From assembly GCA_017405785.1 (NCBI GenBank), contig JAFQZR010000027.1, forward strand, positions 186,001 through 250,000: DNA of 64,000 nt, in the 5' to 3' direction. The position numbers were made by a program, and so were the translations under genes. The notes under the pieces are model-generated. The model was given only the letters and a program-made list of their open reading frames with translations, was not told the origin of the DNA and did no database searches. Numbering within the stretch: position 1 is the first letter of the stretch; each line of letters starts with the position of its first letter. Below, piece after piece: positions 19,101 to 27,909 of this stretch. The DNA comes from Erysipelotrichaceae bacterium. Its GTDB lineage: Bacteria; Bacillota_I; Bacilli_A; Erysipelotrichales; Erysipelotrichaceae.

Positions 19101-22100
19101 TCTACTGAGAACTGCTGACCCTCATCGACACCGATATCAGTCGGAGTCTTTCCGATGGCAATGTTATTTGCGCCGGTATACAACCATGCAGGAGTTTCCT
19201 GCTGTGAGTTGTAGTAAGCACCGATTATCTGTGCGCCATCGAAATTGGATGTTTCAATGATATTACCTTCACCGTCTCTGATTACAAAGAGCTGAGCGAT
19301 GGCATTTCTGATTGTTGTATAACGTCCGTTCTTGATGAGAGTCTCGCCGTTGATGGCAAATCTTTCTTCATCAATATCAGGTTCTGCAATGTACGGGTTG
19401 CCTGAGAACCAAGCTGTTCTGCCGTCTGCATACTTCAGGATAAAACCGTTAGTTTCAGTTGCACCGAAGTATGATTCCTTAGCAGAAGAACCCATTGCCT
19501 GTTCAACATATGTTACAGCGTCATACATTGAAGGATCAGTCCAGCTGCCATAGTATCCTAAGACAGGGATTGAATGATCAGCATCATCATCGCTTGTAAC
19601 GAATGTGTAGCCTTCAACATAACCGCCGTTTTCACGGTCTTCCAGAATTGTTCCGGAAACATCGATCTTGACTGTAACAGTAGCTGTTTCACCAGCCGGT
19701 AAGTAGATGTAATCTTCACCGATACCGAATTCTGTTTCCAGGAATTCAAGTAACAGATAAGCATCTCTTGTTGTTACTTCATCGTCTTCGTCAAGCTTGC
19801 CTGCTTCCAGATCGCAGTCTTCTTCAGCGCGTAAGCCTGTTACATAGTCCAGAATAGCCTGAGCGTCATCAGAGTCTGTATCGCCGTCCTTGTCAAAGTC
19901 ATGTCCGTCAACATTGCCTATGATATTGTAGGTAACGTTTCCGTCAAGGTCTACTGTCCAAGGAGTCAGATATTCAACCTCTTCAGCCTCTAAGGTATCC
20001 TGAGTAAACAGATCTGTACTGAATCCGTATCTGATTGTCTTATCTGAGAAGTTAGTGAGTTCGAATGTATATTCAAACTTTCCTGTTCTGTCAGGATCAT
20101 CACCGAGTTCAGCCTTTACCTTATAGTCAGCGGCTGCACCGGTCATGGCTGTCAGATTATCATCATCTTCACTCATGTGGATGAATGATGTTGCAGTTAC
20201 GACTGCTTCAACGTTAACCAGACCAGAACCCTGCTGTAATACTGGATAGTAGCAGTCTTCTTCGTCCTTTAACGGAGTTGCTGTTGACATGATCAGACTT
20301 AAGGCGAACTGTCTTAAGGATAAACCTGTCTTTTCTTCAATATCATTTTCTCTATAATACTGGCCGATTGCTCCGATGATACCTGTGATCTGAGGAGCAG
20401 CCATTGAGGTACCTGACATCAGAGTATACTGGTCATGGCCACCCATTAATTCACCTTCGACCTGTTCGTCGTTGCTGAAACCATCCAGTGACCAGATGTT
20501 TCCACCCGGAGCGCTGACTTCCGGCTTCAGAGTCAGAGAGCCAGGAACACCCCATGATGAGAAATCACTCATTGTGTAGTTAGGGCTGTTGTATTCCTCG
20601 TGCTGGACCTCATCGCTGACGGTGATCTTGCCGATATAGTATGTGTATTCAGCCTCAACAGTGTCAATAACTGTTTCGCCTTCGTCATCGAATACTACAT
20701 CATACCACTCAAAGCTGCCACTGGAAGTTGCGTTGTCCTTGAAATATGCTCCGTCATCCTGATATACCATTGCGACCGGATTCTCATAGAATAAGCCTGT
20801 CAGGTTCATTCCCAGCATGCCAGGCTGGTTGTTGATGATGATGGTACCTACAGCACCCATGAGGACAGCACCGTTTGCCTTGGCGAAGAATGAGCTCTGT
20901 CCACGGTTGCAGACAGCAATCTTGTCTACAAGATATTCATCATCTTCAAATTCATCAGCCAGAACAGCGAACAGGTTGATCCATGTCAGATATGCATCAG
21001 GAATTTCATTTGTACCTGAGCCGTAGTAATCAGCAGGATTACACAGCATACCAGGGCCGTCAATATAAACGTATTCATATTCGCCCGGAATGGTACTGAA
21101 CGGTTTGTTTGCGTATCCACTTGATTCATTGAATTCAATCTTATCTCCGCCTACATCCAGCATCTCACCGGTATAACCATCATTATCTACAGAAGCAACT
21201 GAGAATGTGTTGATGTATGTGCCAGGAGTACCGCCTGAGCTGTAGTTGATATCATCTGAATAAAGTGTTGATACCTGGTCCCAGCTGGAGTTGTTGCCTG
21301 CTGAGAATACTACAACGATGTTTTCATCTGTCAGAGAATCCAGAAGTTCCTGATAATTATCGCTGAAGATAAAGCCAGGATCTCTTGAACCTAATGACAG
21401 GTTAACGGAATCAGCACCTAATACGATGGCGTCCTCGATTGCTGCGAAGTAATCTGAGTCAAATGCGCCGCCGCCGACACCAAAGACCTTCATGACGAAG
21501 ATCTGGGCATCCGGTGCCTGTCCTACGACAAATGCAGCTTCCCGTGAATCAACATATTCACCATCAACCAGGACGTACTTGTTAGCTGCAGCAATACCGG
21601 CAACATGGGAACCATGGTTGCCCTTCATATCGCCTGCAGCCAGGTGAGTAACGTTTTCATTACCGTCAACATAGTTGTAAGCATAAGGGATCTTCTCGTT
21701 CAGATAATATCCCGGAACGTTAAGCTGACCCTGTACTGCTTCAACATCTGCTGCAGTCATCAGCTTATCTTCAAAGCCACCTTCTTCAACAGAATGCATG
21801 AAAGCATCCGGATCAAATGACTGGTGATCAATATCAAGACCAGTATCGATGATAGCAATCCTGCTTCCGGCACCGGTATACAGTGATGAATGTTCTCCGT
21901 TTGACTGGGTCATTTCTGTTGAAGTGACCATGTGCGGATCATCACCGCTGATAGTGGTTTCTGCAGGTTCGTATCTGTTTTCAATGAAGACATCCTTAAC
22001 AGAATCGAGCATCTTGATCTGATTGATCTTTCCGTAAGGAACCTCTGCGGAAATGATGTTGGCTGCCAGTGTAAGATTCCACTTAACATCAAGCGCTTTT

Positions 22101-22483
22101 CCGCCAAGCACCTTGGAAGAGATCTGAGCAGCAACCTTGTCCTGCTGCTTCTTCAGAGAATTACGATAGGATATAGCGCCTTTATTGGTTCCAATGCCCT
22201 GAGCAGAATAACCGGCATCAAGTGCTGACTTTCCTTCCAGAACGATGGAAACACGGACTATATCTGTGCTCTTATACTGAAGGTGAAGCTCTTCGTCTTC
22301 TTCTTCATCGAGTTCTCCGAGTATCGGTGTATTGAAAGTCGGTTCTTTCTCGACTTCCGTTACAGGGCCGAACTCAGAGGGGTCCGCTAATTCATCGGCA
22401 GATGCGAAGGTCACATTGAGGTGTGATGTCATCAGCAGGGCTGCCAATAAAAGAGTGAACAGTTTCTTAAAACTCTTTTGCAT
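16130..22483 (-). CDS. Second giant secreted S8 protease, membrane or sortase anchored
   Basis: 2117 residues, a paralogue of the 2781-residue protease. Order: signal peptide (1-27), propeptide (about 75-180), S8 catalytic domain with Asp213 (IAIIDTG), His290 (HGSHVAG) and Ser693 (GTSMAAP), a PA-type insert, beta domains, a dockerin-like segment (about 861-908, DFDKDGDTDSDDA), a Big_2-like domain (about 1438-1518), an unassigned beta-rich region, a cohesin-like domain (about 1895-1985) and a single GHEW repeat (about 1998-2061). The C-terminus is SPETSD (2079-2084), a hydrophobic helix (about 2090-2110) and KKKSYFQR. That layout is like a sortase signal although it is not LPXTG. It lacks the wall-binding repeats of its paralogue. 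The ribosome site is AAGGGGG. Confidence 0.93.
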   Translation of the reverse strand: MQKSFKKLFTLLLAALLMTSHLNVTFASADELADPSEFGPVTEVEKEPTFNTPILGELDEEEDEELHLQYKSTDIVRVSIVLEGKSALDAGYSAQGIGTNKGAISYRNSLKKQQDKVAAQISSKVLGGKALDVKWNLTLAANIISAEVPYGKINQIKMLDSVKDVFIENRYEPAETTISGDDPHMVTSTEMTQSNGEHSSLYTGAGSRIAIIDTGLDIDHQSFDPDAFMHSVEEGGFEDKLMTAADVEAVQGQLNVPGYYLNEKIPYAYNYVDGNENVTHLAAGDMKGNHGSHVAGIAAANKYVLVDGEYVDSREAAFVVGQAPDAQIFVMKVFGVGGGAFDSDYFAAIEDAIVLGADSVNLSLGSRDPGFIFSDNYQELLDSLTDENIVVVFSAGNNSSWDQVSTLYSDDINYSSGGTPGTYINTFSVASVDNDGYTGEMLDVGGDKIEFNESSGYANKPFSTIPGEYEYVYIDGPGMLCNPADYYGSGTNEIPDAYLTWINLFAVLADEFEDDEYLVDKIAVCNRGQSSFFAKANGAVLMGAVGTIIINNQPGMLGMNLTGLFYENPVAMVYQDDGAYFKDNATSSGSFEWYDVVFDDEGETVIDTVEAEYTYYIGKITVSDEVQHEEYNSPNYTMSDFSSWGVPGSLTLKPEVSAPGGNIWSLDGFSNDEQVEGELMGGHDQYTLMSGTSMAAPQITGIIGAIGQYYRENDIEEKTGLSLRQFALSLIMSTATPLKDEEDCYYPVLQQGSGLVNVEAVVTATSFIHMSEDDDNLTAMTGAAADYKVKAELGDDPDRTGKFEYTFELTNFSDKTIRYGFSTDLFTQDTLEAEEVEYLTPWTVDLDGNVTYNIIGNVDGHDFDKDGDTDSDDAQAILDYVTGLRAEEDCDLEAGKLDEDDEVTTRDAYLLLEFLETEFGIGEDYIYLPAGETATVTVKIDVSGTILEDRENGGYVEGYTFVTSDDDADHSIPVLGYYGSWTDPSMYDAVTYVEQAMGSSAKESYFGATETNGFILKYADGRTAWFSGNPYIAEPDIDEERFAINGETLIKNGRYTTIRNAIAQLFVIRDGEGNIIETSNFDGAQIIGAYYNSQQETPAWLYTGANNIAIGKTPTDIGVDEGQQFSVEIYTVPEYYGVLANEGKGNTLTEDQLLELIENESLGAGAVLGYKLTVDNKAPEIISFEMNEDKTQITVTAKDDNYIAFIGLTDIQGNEVLIGEVPKQSAPGEEVTVTIDVSEIEDLPNAAALIVGDYARNEQVRLARFAEGPVITKTTVYQLTDELNPDSEYIIASTNVAGKTQALYTQGQGYWTITADSVVTDDGNNPPYILTEDADDTIVWYTFENEYGVGFCSKADNGVLLAYYLDYPLLNYGNMAYADGFMYKDNILYDMGYDDEHNLVPVGALHFDTYFLFSTTETGPVYLYEKTVLIDETDPEVVSEITIEPATTTLILGVDEERELKVSIKPITIEDKSVTWTSSDPEVATVDENGVVTAVSVGTVTITATSVQTPEASATALVNVVEATPMNAYINGQVSDADGNFYALIDLTDMTPYAMGEADAVLNGGRTGNYVYGIDGSRNLSRYLYDTETYEITKDEEFSASISKEYAMIDGASISNWKSPLDEETTLDYRFITAGVTESGKLVFYTEGTNLWYLEPGVENIVAMALIDYDSDDITDPSFYYALLTNDGTLYMYVVYGIVLDDGGIDVDGVLRKLGTVNGIAFGEDLTAYSMTCSYGHVFDSEGKPDTNYYGLFIADNTTKGIYYADLMSAMYTGETNAQFIGIVDGATNVSSLFNDTMDVWPVEDIGEATASVGREAVREFVKKTEPIATSKAVFVQLAEAEAKVEEPSEEPANEVTGTTNAVKGYQSGTVRINREADEPAAEEPVADEPAEAEGTVKVEIKAEDLTNNGLYTVTYDKDELEYVSTESDFEFKSINDSEEGKITFAFADLEGAEEGDVIATITFKAPCEDQEVTISVTEENEDLDSDKEFTETVEGVGHEWGEPEWTWSDDHSEATAKFTCENNENHVKEVTEKSVVDETPAEVGKEGKRVYKVTVTGPDGKEYSTEFEEVIPALPEPSPETSDASYINAWQTAFITSMVAIAFIFITMKKKSYFQR

Positions 22484-22564
22484 ATAATCCCCCTTCTATT
22501 ACTTTTTTGCTAAAAAACAGTCGAATTTCACAACAAAAAAAGTAAAAAAGTTTTCCTTACGTCT

Positions 22565-22593
22565 ATTGTACTAGTATAGAGGTCCTTAATCAA
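22565..22593 (-). promoter_or_regulatory. Promoter of giant subtilase 2
   Basis: TTGATT at 22588-22593 and TACAAT at 22565-22570 on the minus strand with a 17-base spacer. Leader of about 75 bases, with runs of T. Confidence 0.7.
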
Positions 22594-22728
22594 CTTTTTT
22601 CAACGAAAATGTAAACTTAAATGGCTTAACATGAAAAGTTTTCAGTAATCGATTAAGAAAAACATGGATATTTGCTTTTAACATGATGAATTGTTGGAAT
22701 GTAACCGCTTGCGGATCTGTTTTACAGG
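22594..22728. other. Rest of the divergent intergenic region, nothing recognised
   Basis: This lies between the back-to-back promoters of subtilase 2 and argS. The sequence is AT-rich. A GTAACCGCTTGCGGA segment at 22701 vaguely resembles a cre site but misses two key positions. I see no gene or RNA. Confidence 0.5.
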
Positions 22729-22757
22729 TTGAAGATAAGCTGTATATATATTATAAT
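22729..22757 (+). promoter_or_regulatory. argS promoter
   Basis: TTGAAG at 22729-22734, a 17-base spacer and TATAAT at 22752-22757. The leader of about 60 bases holds a GC-rich stem-loop (22763-22792, GTTG...GGGG-CTTT-CCCC...CAAC), and then GAGGT eight bases before the ATG. Confidence 0.8.
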
Positions 22758-22825
22758 TATAAGTTGACCGGGGCTTTCCCCTGCTCGGCAACTATTGCAA
22801 GGTTAAGGAAATGAGGTAAGATAGT

Positions 22826-25255
22826 ATGAAGATTGAAGATGTATTAATCAATGCGCTGAAGAATACCGTGACCGAATGTTACGGCATTGAACCTGAAGAA
22901 AAAATGGTCATGATCGAAATCCCTAAGGACAGTACCAACGGTGACTATTCGACCAATATTGCCATGCGATTAACCAAGTTGCTGAGACGTAGACCGCAGG
23001 AGATCGCCGCAGAGATCAGGGAAGAACTTCTGAAGCGTGTGCCGGAGATCGAAAAGATCGAAATTGCCGGGCCAGGCTTCATCAACTTCTGGATCAAAAA
23101 GGATGCCCTTGCCAATGTCATCAACAATGTCCTGGCTCAGGGTGACAGCTACGGTTCATCAGATTCCGGCAAAGGCGTCAAGTATCTTGAAGAGTATGTC
23201 AGTGCCAACCCTACCGGACCACTACACTGCGGACATGCCCGTGGTGCCGTCTGGGGAGACAGCTGTGTACGCATTCTCAACATGGCCGGCTATGACGCCA
23301 CCAGAGAATACTACATCAATGACGCCGGTGCTCAGATACATAACTTAGGTTTATCCTTATATGCACGTATCAGAGAGCTCCACGGTCTGGATTTCACTCT
23401 TCCGGAAGACGGCTATCACGGACCGGATGTAGTTGAGATCGCCAAGGAAATCGTTGCAGATACCAAAGACTATTATCTGACGATCCCTGAAGAAGAAGCA
23501 GTTGAAGAGCTGGCAACCTTAGGCAGAAACAAGGAGCTTGACAGGATCAAGAAGGACTTACAGTATTACGGCTGTGAATTCGATTCCTGGATCTCTGAGA
23601 AATGGATCGTTGATCAGGGTATGGTTGATGCCGTTGTCGAAGAAATGGCTGAAAAAGGCCTGACTTATGAAGAAGAAGGCGCTTTGTGGTTCAAGGCCAC
23701 TGAATATGGTGACGAAAAGGACCGTGTCTTAAGAAAGTCAAACGGCTTATATACTTATCTGACACCGGATATCGCCAACCACAAATACAAATATGACAGA
23801 GGATTTGAAGTGCTCGTCAACATCTGGGGTGCTGACCACCATGGTTACATTCCACGTATGAAAGCAGCCGTCAAGTCTCTGGGATATAACTCCGACAATC
23901 TGCACATTGACCTGTGCCAGATGGTCAGAATGGTTGAAAACGGCAAGGAAGTCAAGATGAGCAAGCGTACCGGCAATGCTATTACCTTACGTGAACTCAT
24001 TGACGACATCGGTCTTGATGCCGCCAGATATTTCTTCCTGTCCAAGGCTCTGGATTCCCATCTGGAATTCGACCTGGGACTGGCCAGAAGCCAGACTAAT
24101 GATAACCCTGTCTACTATGCACAGTATGCCTATGCCCGTATCTGTTCTGTACTGCGTCAGGCAAACAAGGCTCCTGAGCAGCTGGATACTTATTCACTGT
24201 TAACATCAGGCAAAGAAGTTGACCTGTTAAAACACATCAGTTCCTTCCCGGATGTTGTCTCTGATGCCGCTGCTTCCAGAGCTCCTAACCTGATCTGCAA
24301 CTATGTTCAGAAACTGGCAGCCTACTTCCATTCATTCTATGGTTCATGCAAGGTCAACGACCCTTCCAATCCGGAATTATCTGCTGAGCGTCTGGCTCTT
24401 GTTGAAGCAACCAGGATCACTCTGAAGAATGCCTTATATCTGTTAGGTGTAAGCGCACCGGAAAAGATGGAAAAGACTGAAGCCAAGAAGGAAGAAAAAG
24501 TCGAAACTGTCGAATTCGTCAAGCAGAACATCGACCTCAATGACGGCAACAAGAGATTCGTCATTGAAGAAGACTTCTGGCAGCTGTTCCCTGCCGCCAA
24601 GGTCGGCATCATCGTATGTAACGGCATTGACAACCACATCAAGGAACAGGACAAATATCTTCCTATGATCCAGGAAGGCGAAAAACAGTGCACTCAGTAC
24701 TTCATCAATTCTGAGTTCAGCAAAAACCCTGTCGTTGCCGTATGGCGCGAAGCCTTCAGCAAGTTCAAGACCAAGAAAGGTGCCAGAAGCTCCATCGAAG
24801 CTCTGTTAAAAAGAATCAATAACGGCAATCATCTCAACACAATCAACCCGTTGGTAGATATCTATAACTCCATTTCATTAAAGTATGCCCTGCCTTGCGG
24901 CGGCGAAGACATCGACAAATTCGTCGGTAACATCCGTCTTACCAAGGCAACCGGCAATGAAGAGTTCATCACTTACGGCAGTGACGAAAGTGAACCTCCA
25001 TATGAAGGTGAGATCTGCTACAAGGACGATCAGGGTGCCATCTGTCGCTGCTGGAACTGGCGTGAAGGCGTCAGAACCATCCTGACAGAAGACACGACAA
25101 ATGCCTTCATGATCATTGAGCTGGTTGATCCGTCACGTGAAGAAGATTTCAATGCTGCATTAAACGAATTGGCCGGACTGATTAAGGAAAACCTGGGTGG
25201 CACAGCCGAAATCAAGGTTCTCGATATTCAGAATCAGGCAGAGATCATCGGTTAA
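22826..25255 (+). CDS. argS: Arginyl-tRNA synthetase fused to a C-terminal B3/4 domain
   Basis: 809 residues. Residues 1-548 are a complete class I ArgRS: N-terminal Add-1 domain, HCGH at 134-137 (the HIGH motif), KMSKR at 377-381 (KMSKS), and an anticodon-binding domain ending at the usual APEKM. ArgRS alone is about 550-580 residues, so nothing is missing. A charged linker (549-563) leads to about 240 extra residues with the B3/4 signature: FPAAKVGIIVCNGID, NPVVAVWREAF, ARSSIEALLKRI, INPLVDIYNSISLKYALPCGGED, EICYKDDQGAICRCWNWR and ITEDTTNAFMIIE. B3/4 is the editing domain of PheRS beta, and also occurs as stand-alone proteins. I infer proofreading of mischarged tRNA(Arg) in cis. It has its own promoter and is divergent from the protease genes. 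Confidence 0.96.
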   Translation: MKIEDVLINALKNTVTECYGIEPEEKMVMIEIPKDSTNGDYSTNIAMRLTKLLRRRPQEIAAEIREELLKRVPEIEKIEIAGPGFINFWIKKDALANVINNVLAQGDSYGSSDSGKGVKYLEEYVSANPTGPLHCGHARGAVWGDSCVRILNMAGYDATREYYINDAGAQIHNLGLSLYARIRELHGLDFTLPEDGYHGPDVVEIAKEIVADTKDYYLTIPEEEAVEELATLGRNKELDRIKKDLQYYGCEFDSWISEKWIVDQGMVDAVVEEMAEKGLTYEEEGALWFKATEYGDEKDRVLRKSNGLYTYLTPDIANHKYKYDRGFEVLVNIWGADHHGYIPRMKAAVKSLGYNSDNLHIDLCQMVRMVENGKEVKMSKRTGNAITLRELIDDIGLDAARYFFLSKALDSHLEFDLGLARSQTNDNPVYYAQYAYARICSVLRQANKAPEQLDTYSLLTSGKEVDLLKHISSFPDVVSDAAASRAPNLICNYVQKLAAYFHSFYGSCKVNDPSNPELSAERLALVEATRITLKNALYLLGVSAPEKMEKTEAKKEEKVETVEFVKQNIDLNDGNKRFVIEEDFWQLFPAAKVGIIVCNGIDNHIKEQDKYLPMIQEGEKQCTQYFINSEFSKNPVVAVWREAFSKFKTKKGARSSIEALLKRINNGNHLNTINPLVDIYNSISLKYALPCGGEDIDKFVGNIRLTKATGNEEFITYGSDESEPPYEGEICYKDDQGAICRCWNWREGVRTILTEDTTNAFMIIELVDPSREEDFNAALNELAGLIKENLGGTAEIKVLDIQNQAEIIG

Positions 25256-25260
25256 GAAAC

Positions 25261-25291
25261 AAAAACCGCTTTTACCCAAAGCGGTTTTATT
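25261..25291. terminator. Bidirectional terminator between argS and the lysine ABC operon
   Basis: AAACCGCTTT-TACCC-AAAGCGGTTTT stem-loop with T-runs on both strands, between the convergent stop codons at 25255 and 25296. Confidence 0.9.
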
Positions 25292-25295
25292 GTGC

Positions 25296-26021
25296 CTAAA
25301 TATAAGCTTTCAGGAATTCAGCCGTACGGCTGTTTTCCGGATGAGTGAACATGATCTCAGGCGGATTGTCTTCCACAATGACTCCCTGATCCATGAACAC
25401 GATCCTGTCTGCCACTTCACGGGCAAATCTCATCTCATGGGTCACAACTATCATTGTCAACCCTTCCCCAGCCAGTTCACGCATTACGTTAAGAACCTCC
25501 CGGACCATTTCCGGATCCAGGGCTGATGTCGGCTCATCAAACAGAAGCAGTCTGGGCTCCATGCATAAGGCTCTGGCAATGGCCACACGCTGTTTCTGAC
25601 CGCCGGATAGCGTATTAACTGAGGCATTTACAAAATCTTCCATGCCCACCTTCTTCAGATAGAAGAGGGCTTTTTCCTTTGCCTGAGAATTTGAAACCTT
25701 TAGTACTGTCTTCTGGGGCAGAATGCAGTTATCAAGTACATTCTTATTCGCAAACAGATTGAACTGCTGGAAAACCATTCCAACCTTCCGGCGGTATTCA
25801 TTGATATTTCGATACTCCATGATGTCCTGATTGAAAACTCTGATCACTCCGTCATCAGGGATCTCCAGAAGATTGATGCATCTTAACAGCGTAGACTTGC
25901 CGGAACCGCTTCTGCCGATCAGACAGACCACTTCCCCTTCCTCGACACTGAAATCTATCCCCTTGAGAACTTCCAGCTTTCCAAAATTTTTATGGATGTT
26001 TCTTATCTCAACGACCGACAT
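25296..26021 (-). CDS. Polar amino-acid ABC transporter ATPase (lysine system)
   Basis: 241 residues from MSVVEIRN. Walker [11 protein letters not shown]-loop FQQFNLF, signature [15 protein letters not shown], Walker [15 protein letters not shown] and the switch His in VVTHEM are all intact; it is a GlnQ/HisP-type ATPase. It overlaps the permease gene by 14 bases and is last in the operon substrate-binding protein - permease - ATPase. An in-frame GTG two codons upstream (26027) is an alternative start. Lysine specificity comes from the riboswitch in front of the operon, not from this protein. Confidence 0.93.
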   Translation of the reverse strand: MSVVEIRNIHKNFGKLEVLKGIDFSVEEGEVVCLIGRSGSGKSTLLRCINLLEIPDDGVIRVFNQDIMEYRNINEYRRKVGMVFQQFNLFANKNVLDNCILPQKTVLKVSNSQAKEKALFYLKKVGMEDFVNASVNTLSGGQKQRVAIARALCMEPRLLLFDEPTSALDPEMVREVLNVMRELAGEGLTMIVVTHEMRFAREVADRIVFMDQGVIVEDNPPEIMFTHPENSRTAEFLKAYI

Positions 26022-26799
26022 AATCACTGTTTCCTTCCTGCTGGCTGTTTACCGCCAGAGCAAAGCTGAACGGATTGGTATCGCTCTGCGGTAAGGATAC
26101 CGTGTTCTGATTCATGCGGTGTTCTATGATGTTCAGTAAAATGCTGGCAACAGTAGTCAGAATCAGATAGATCATGGCTTCGATGAAATAGGTTTCCGTA
26201 AACAGGAATGTCGAGCCGGCAATGGATTTGGCCTGAAACATCAGTTCCGTAACGGAAATGATCATCAGAACCGAACTGTCCTTGATGTTGACAATGAATT
26301 CATTGCCTACAGCCGGAAAAGCATTCTTCAGAGCCTGTGGAAGTATGACATGCATCATAGTCTGAGAGTTACTCATACCCAGAGCACGGGCGGCTTCTGT
26401 CTGGCCGATATCCACTGACTGAATGCCCGATCTGATTATCTCCGCCATATATGCTCCGGTATTGATCGAGATGACCACAACGGCAGCCTGCAGATATGAC
26501 CAGTGAATCAGATCAAGTAACAGATAATAGATAAACAGTGCCTGTACCATCATCGGCGTTCCGCGGAACAGGCCAATATACACATTCAGTATTGCATCTA
26601 TGATCCTTTTAAATGCTTTTGATGCACGGGAAGCCGTAAAGTCCAGCTTAACCGCTCTTATGCCACCTACAATAAGCCCAAGTACCAGACCGGCCAGTGT
26701 TCCGATAACCGCAACCAGCAGAGTCGTTCTGACCCCCAGTAACAGAGAAACACCGTAAGTCTTCAGCAGTTTCAGTATATTACTGATGAAACGCTGCAT
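26008..26799 (-). CDS. Polar amino-acid ABC transporter permease (lysine system)
   Basis: 263-residue HisM/GlnP-type permease. Several membrane helices are visible: about 17-45 ([19 protein letters not shown]), 80-110, and further segments towards the C-terminus. The EAA loop reads [21 protein letters not shown], the contact site for the ATPase. [11 protein letters not shown] is also a family motif. It begins two bases after the binding-protein gene. A single permease gene implies a homodimer in the membrane. Confidence 0.94.
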   Translation of the reverse strand: MQRFISNILKLLKTYGVSLLLGVRTTLLVAVIGTLAGLVLGLIVGGIRAVKLDFTASRASKAFKRIIDAILNVYIGLFRGTPMMVQALFIYYLLLDLIHWSYLQAAVVVISINTGAYMAEIIRSGIQSVDIGQTEAARALGMSNSQTMMHVILPQALKNAFPAVGNEFIVNIKDSSVLMIISVTELMFQAKSIAGSTFLFTETYFIEAMIYLILTTVASILLNIIEHRMNQNTVSLPQSDTNPFSFALAVNSQQEGNSDYVGR

Positions 26800-26801
26800 T
26801 A

Positions 26802-27632
26802 TTACTCACCTGCCGGCTGTCTGTTTGTCGCATCCAGCATCAGCTGCTGTCTCTGGGCCTCACTGATGGTATCAAGAGCCTGCTGTAAGGCGTTCAGCAA
26901 TTCGGTATTGCCCTTCCCAACGGCTATAGAAACGGAAGCGTCCTGTTCGGAACCGCTGAAACCGTTACCGGCAGAAAACTGAATGTATGTTAAGTTCGGA
27001 TTGGCACTGACAACACCGATGGCGACCGGTAATTCCGACGTTACCGCATCAACACCACCCGCTGCCAGAGCCTGTATGGATGCCGGGAAAGTTTCCGCTG
27101 CCGGCATATGAATGACACCGTCAATCTGATCAATGATCTCATCATAGATGGTGTTCATCTGTCCCTGTACCTTATAGCCGCTTAATTCAGCTATGCTGGT
27201 AATGGATACCAACGGACTGTCATTGCGCACGATGATTACTTCTTCCGATACATAATAAGGTGTTGTGAAGTCTACACTTTCCCTTCTAAGCGGCGTATCG
27301 GTCATGCCGGCAATTACGGCATCAATCTGATCATGCTGCAGAGCTGGGATCAGGTTATCCCAGTCCAGCTTGACTATCTGTACTTCCATACCCATCTTTT
27401 CAGCCAGCAATGAAGCGATGACAACGTCAAAGCCGTCAGCATAGTCAACTGATGTAATAGGTACCGTGGTATCTGATGGAACGGTTGTTGTCCAGTTAAA
27501 CGGAGCGTAGTTGCATTCCATGCCGACACGTAATACCTGTCTGTTGCTTCCAGCAAGCTGCTGACCGGAATTGCTGCAGCCGGATAACAGTAAAAACACG
27601 CAGATGATGATAAATAATCTCTTGAAATTCAT
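26802..27632 (-). CDS. Lysine-type substrate-binding lipoprotein
   Basis: 276 residues. A lipoprotein signal (MNFKRLFIIICVFLLLSGC, lipobox LSGC) is followed by a family 3 solute-binding fold: VGMECNYAPFNW, DYADGFDVVIASLLAEKMG, DAVIAGMTDTPLRRESVDFT, and ELPVAIGV. The ribosome site GGAGG is ideal. It is the first gene behind the lysine riboswitch, so lysine is the most likely ligand; homology alone would also allow arginine or histidine. Confidence 0.92.
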   Translation of the reverse strand: MNFKRLFIIICVFLLLSGCSNSGQQLAGSNRQVLRVGMECNYAPFNWTTTVPSDTTVPITSVDYADGFDVVIASLLAEKMGMEVQIVKLDWDNLIPALQHDQIDAVIAGMTDTPLRRESVDFTTPYYVSEEVIIVRNDSPLVSITSIAELSGYKVQGQMNTIYDEIIDQIDGVIHMPAAETFPASIQALAAGGVDAVTSELPVAIGVVSANPNLTYIQFSAGNGFSGSEQDASVSIAVGKGNTELLNALQQALDTISEAQRQQLMLDATNRQPAGE

Positions 27633-27655
27633 ATGATCCTCCTTATTTCAAAGAT

Positions 27656-27684
27656 AAAACCGTACATGCCATCACGTACGGTCA
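27656..27684 (-). terminator. Expression-platform terminator of the lysine riboswitch
   Basis: ACCGTAC and GTACGGT form a stem around a ten-base loop, followed by TTTTATCTTT on the minus strand, about 25 bases before the binding-protein ATG. This should form when lysine is bound, switching the operon off. Confidence 0.85.
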
Positions 27685-27705
27685 TCTCGGAAATAATGAT
27701 CATTC

Positions 27706-27868
27706 GCAATAGCGCCTCTTCTTATTCAGAAGGAGTGATATGGATGTTTTCCATATCCCCACGGAATGATCCTGCCGGTTCATTTCGTTCGGCGACGGTT
27801 ACCTTTCACCAGTTTCCCAGCCTGCCGGCTCCGCTGGTTACTATTCTGCGTCGCTACCTCTATGTGGT
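27706..27868 (-). ncRNA. Lysine riboswitch (L box)
   Basis: The minus strand shows the L-box core in order: ATAGAGGTAGCG (27852-27863) opening P1, AGTA and GGAG in the junction, the GAAAGG segment, the conserved GTCGCCGAA (27788-27796), a P4/P5 hairpin region, and AAGAGGCGCTAT (27709-27720) closing P1. This closely parallels the lysC leader of Bacillus. A promoter precedes it and a terminator follows, so it should control transcription of the ABC importer. No family database was searched. Confidence 0.93.
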
Positions 27869-27880
27869 TTTATTGTCTGT

Positions 27881-27909
27881 ATTATGCTGCAGAAAAAAGC
27901 ATATGTCAA
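27881..27909 (-). promoter_or_regulatory. Promoter of the lysine riboswitch operon
   Basis: Perfect TTGACA (27904-27909) and CATAAT (27881-27886) on the minus strand with a 17-base spacer. The -35 box overlaps the stop codon of the upstream GNAT gene. Confidence 0.85.

Noticed and set aside
6722-22483. Cellulosome-like scaffold or enzyme complex
   Set aside because: Only single dockerin-like and cohesin-like segments are present within proteases, with no glycoside hydrolases or multi-cohesin scaffoldin in the window.
22698-22716. cre site in the subtilase 2/argS intergenic region
   Set aside because: TGTAACCGCTTGCG breaks the consensus at the purine and at the final A, so support is too weak.
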